Assembly (NCBI GenBank): GCA_937915475.1
Contig: CALGIR010000215.1
Coordinates: 1-7,024 of the forward strand
Source of the DNA: an uncultured Bacteroidales bacterium
GTDB lineage: Bacteria; Bacteroidota; Bacteroidia; Bacteroidales; Tenuifilaceae
DNA length: 7,024 bases
Direction: 5' to 3'
The position numbers were made by a program, and so were the translations under genes. Below the pieces are notes generated by a model. It did no database searches. It had not been told where the DNA came from and saw only the letters and a list, made by a program, of their open reading frames with translations. Numbering within the stretch: position 1 is the first letter of the stretch; the number at the start of each line of letters is the position of its first letter. Below are positions 6,519 to 7,024 of this stretch, in pieces.

Positions 6519-6864
6519 TTTCACTCATTGTTTTAATTAATACTCTAATTGTGCTTCTTTGTCGCTTTGCCACAGGGATTGAAGTTTTTTCTAAAATGAT
6601 GCAGGAGTTATTTTTGCAGAAGTATTTAACTAAACTTTTATTTATCAAATAGTTTCTATGGCATCTTACAAATCCTAAGTTTAATAGAGCCTTTTCAAAA
6701 AAAGAAATTGTACTTTGGGTTTTAATAATCTTCTCATGATGGCAGTTTTCATTTGGGCAGAAATGAAGCGTACAGCCATTCTTATACCCCTCTACATACT
6801 GTAAAGTTTTTGGTTCTATTGCAGTTAACCTAACTCCTCGTTTTATCCAAATAGCATTTTCCAT
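6508..6864 (-). CDS. Stand-alone LytTR DNA-binding regulator with cysteine cluster (first of pair)
   Basis: A 118-residue LytTR-domain protein without a receiver domain. Hallmarks are the YVEGYKNG region (23-30), the helix ISFFEKALLNLG (53-64), FVRCHRNYLIN (65-75) and the C-terminal IPVAKRQR (96-103). Unusually, six cysteines are present. C31, C36 and C41 are evenly spaced and followed by His-His (42-43), in the loop between early strands; C68, C83 and C88 lie further on. This could allow metal binding or redox sensing, which is inference. The ATG at 6864, preceded by AAAGAG, is chosen over an in-frame TTG at 6882, which would add six residues. It is the first gene of the visible cluster and the likely operon regulator, reading into its partner with an 11-nt overlap. 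Confidence 0.83.
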   Translation of the reverse strand: MENAIWIKRGVRLTAIEPKTLQYVEGYKNGCTLHFCPNENCHHEKIIKTQSTISFFEKALLNLGFVRCHRNYLINKSLVKYFCKNNSCIILEKTSIPVAKRQRSTIRVLIKTMSENGE

Positions 6865-6887
6865 ACGCTCTTTATTTTTCAATCTTT

Positions 6888-6922
6888 AAAAAAAAATTCC
6901 AACAGCAAGAATTGTCTTGTTG
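6888..6922 (-). terminator. Intrinsic terminator or leader attenuator upstream of the LytTR genes
   Basis: On the minus strand, CAACAAGA-CAAT-TCTTGCTG forms an 8-bp stem with one mismatch (6903-6922), followed within a few bases by a run of nine T (complement of 6888-6896). The run ends 23 nt before the ATG of the first LytTR gene. It either ends an upstream transcript or lies within the leader of the cluster and attenuates it, since little room is left for a promoter in between. Confidence 0.45.
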
Positions 6923-6957
6923 AGCATCTTAATTGTCGTTACATTTATTGGATTAGC

Positions 6958-7024
6958 CCGTCATGTCGTGTCTTTAAACTTGCCCATAACGGTTGGGGTT
7001 CCGTTTAAAGACACGACATGACGG
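6958..7024. repeat. Perfect 22-bp inverted repeat with 23-nt loop
   Basis: The left arm 6958-6979 (starts CCGTCATG, ends TTTAAAC) is exactly complementary to the right arm 7003-7024 (starts GTTTAAAG, ends CATGACGG). The loop 6980-7002 contains a smaller CCCA/TGGG pairing. No T run follows on either visible side, so it is not an ordinary terminator. The right arm ends on the last base, so the repeat may extend beyond the window. It could be a dispersed palindromic repeat, a protein-binding site upstream of the cluster, or an assembly or amplification artefact. Confidence 0.8.

Noticed and set aside
6978..7006. Loop of the terminal palindrome as an integron attC-like site
   Set aside because: The AAC/GTT pairing is suggestive, but the flanking bases do not fit RYYYAAC and GTTRRRY, and no integrase or cassette is seen.
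6958..7024. Invertible promoter flanked by inverted repeats
   Set aside because: The segment between the arms is only 23 bases, too short to carry a switchable promoter, and no invertase gene is present.

Overview
The window looks like part of a Bacteroidota (Bacteroidetes) genome. The evidence is a short double-glycine leader peptide of the type common in that phylum, a protein with a CarboxypepD_reg-like (CNA-B-type) domain, stand-alone LytTR regulators, and starts without clear Shine-Dalgarno sequences. No rRNA or tRNA is present to settle the taxonomy.

Layout. Bases 5-914 (+ strand) form a compact group II intron RNA. Its 5' GUGUG end, domain V, domain VI with a bulged branch-point A, and a very short domain IV without a reverse-transcriptase gene can all be read from the sequence. 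Bases 915-1249 hold no convincing gene: a 12-bp tandem repeat, an imperfect palindrome, a possible gene fragment, and a terminator-like hairpin for the minus-strand genes. From 1250 to 6864 everything is on the minus strand. In transcription order (right to left) the genes are two overlapping stand-alone LytTR regulators, a multi-pass membrane protein, a membrane-anchored thioredoxin-like protein, a C39-peptidase ABC exporter, a 68-residue double-glycine precursor peptide, and a large secreted or envelope protein whose GTG start shares a base with the peptide's stop codon. The right edge (6865-7024) holds a terminator- or attenuator-like hairpin just upstream of the regulators and a perfect 22-bp inverted repeat ending on the last base.

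How it may work. The C39 exporter would cleave the peptide after Gly-Gly and export the 51-residue core. The core has two cysteines, which the adjacent thioredoxin-like protein could oxidise or reduce. The LytTR pair would control expression. The core contains no Lys, Arg or His, three Asp, and a glycine zipper, so it is not a typical cationic bacteriocin. A signal, a surface or assembling peptide, or an unusual toxin are all possible. The CarboxypepD-like protein coupled to it is a candidate partner, receptor or immunity protein, but nothing in the sequence shows which. No HlyD-type adaptor is seen.

Both edges of the window lie in likely repeated DNA (intron and palindrome), so the piece may be bounded by assembly breaks. 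Base composition changes sharply along the cluster: the exporter has moderate GC, while the CarboxypepD-like gene and the regulators are much more AT-rich, which suggests a mosaic, horizontally assembled locus.
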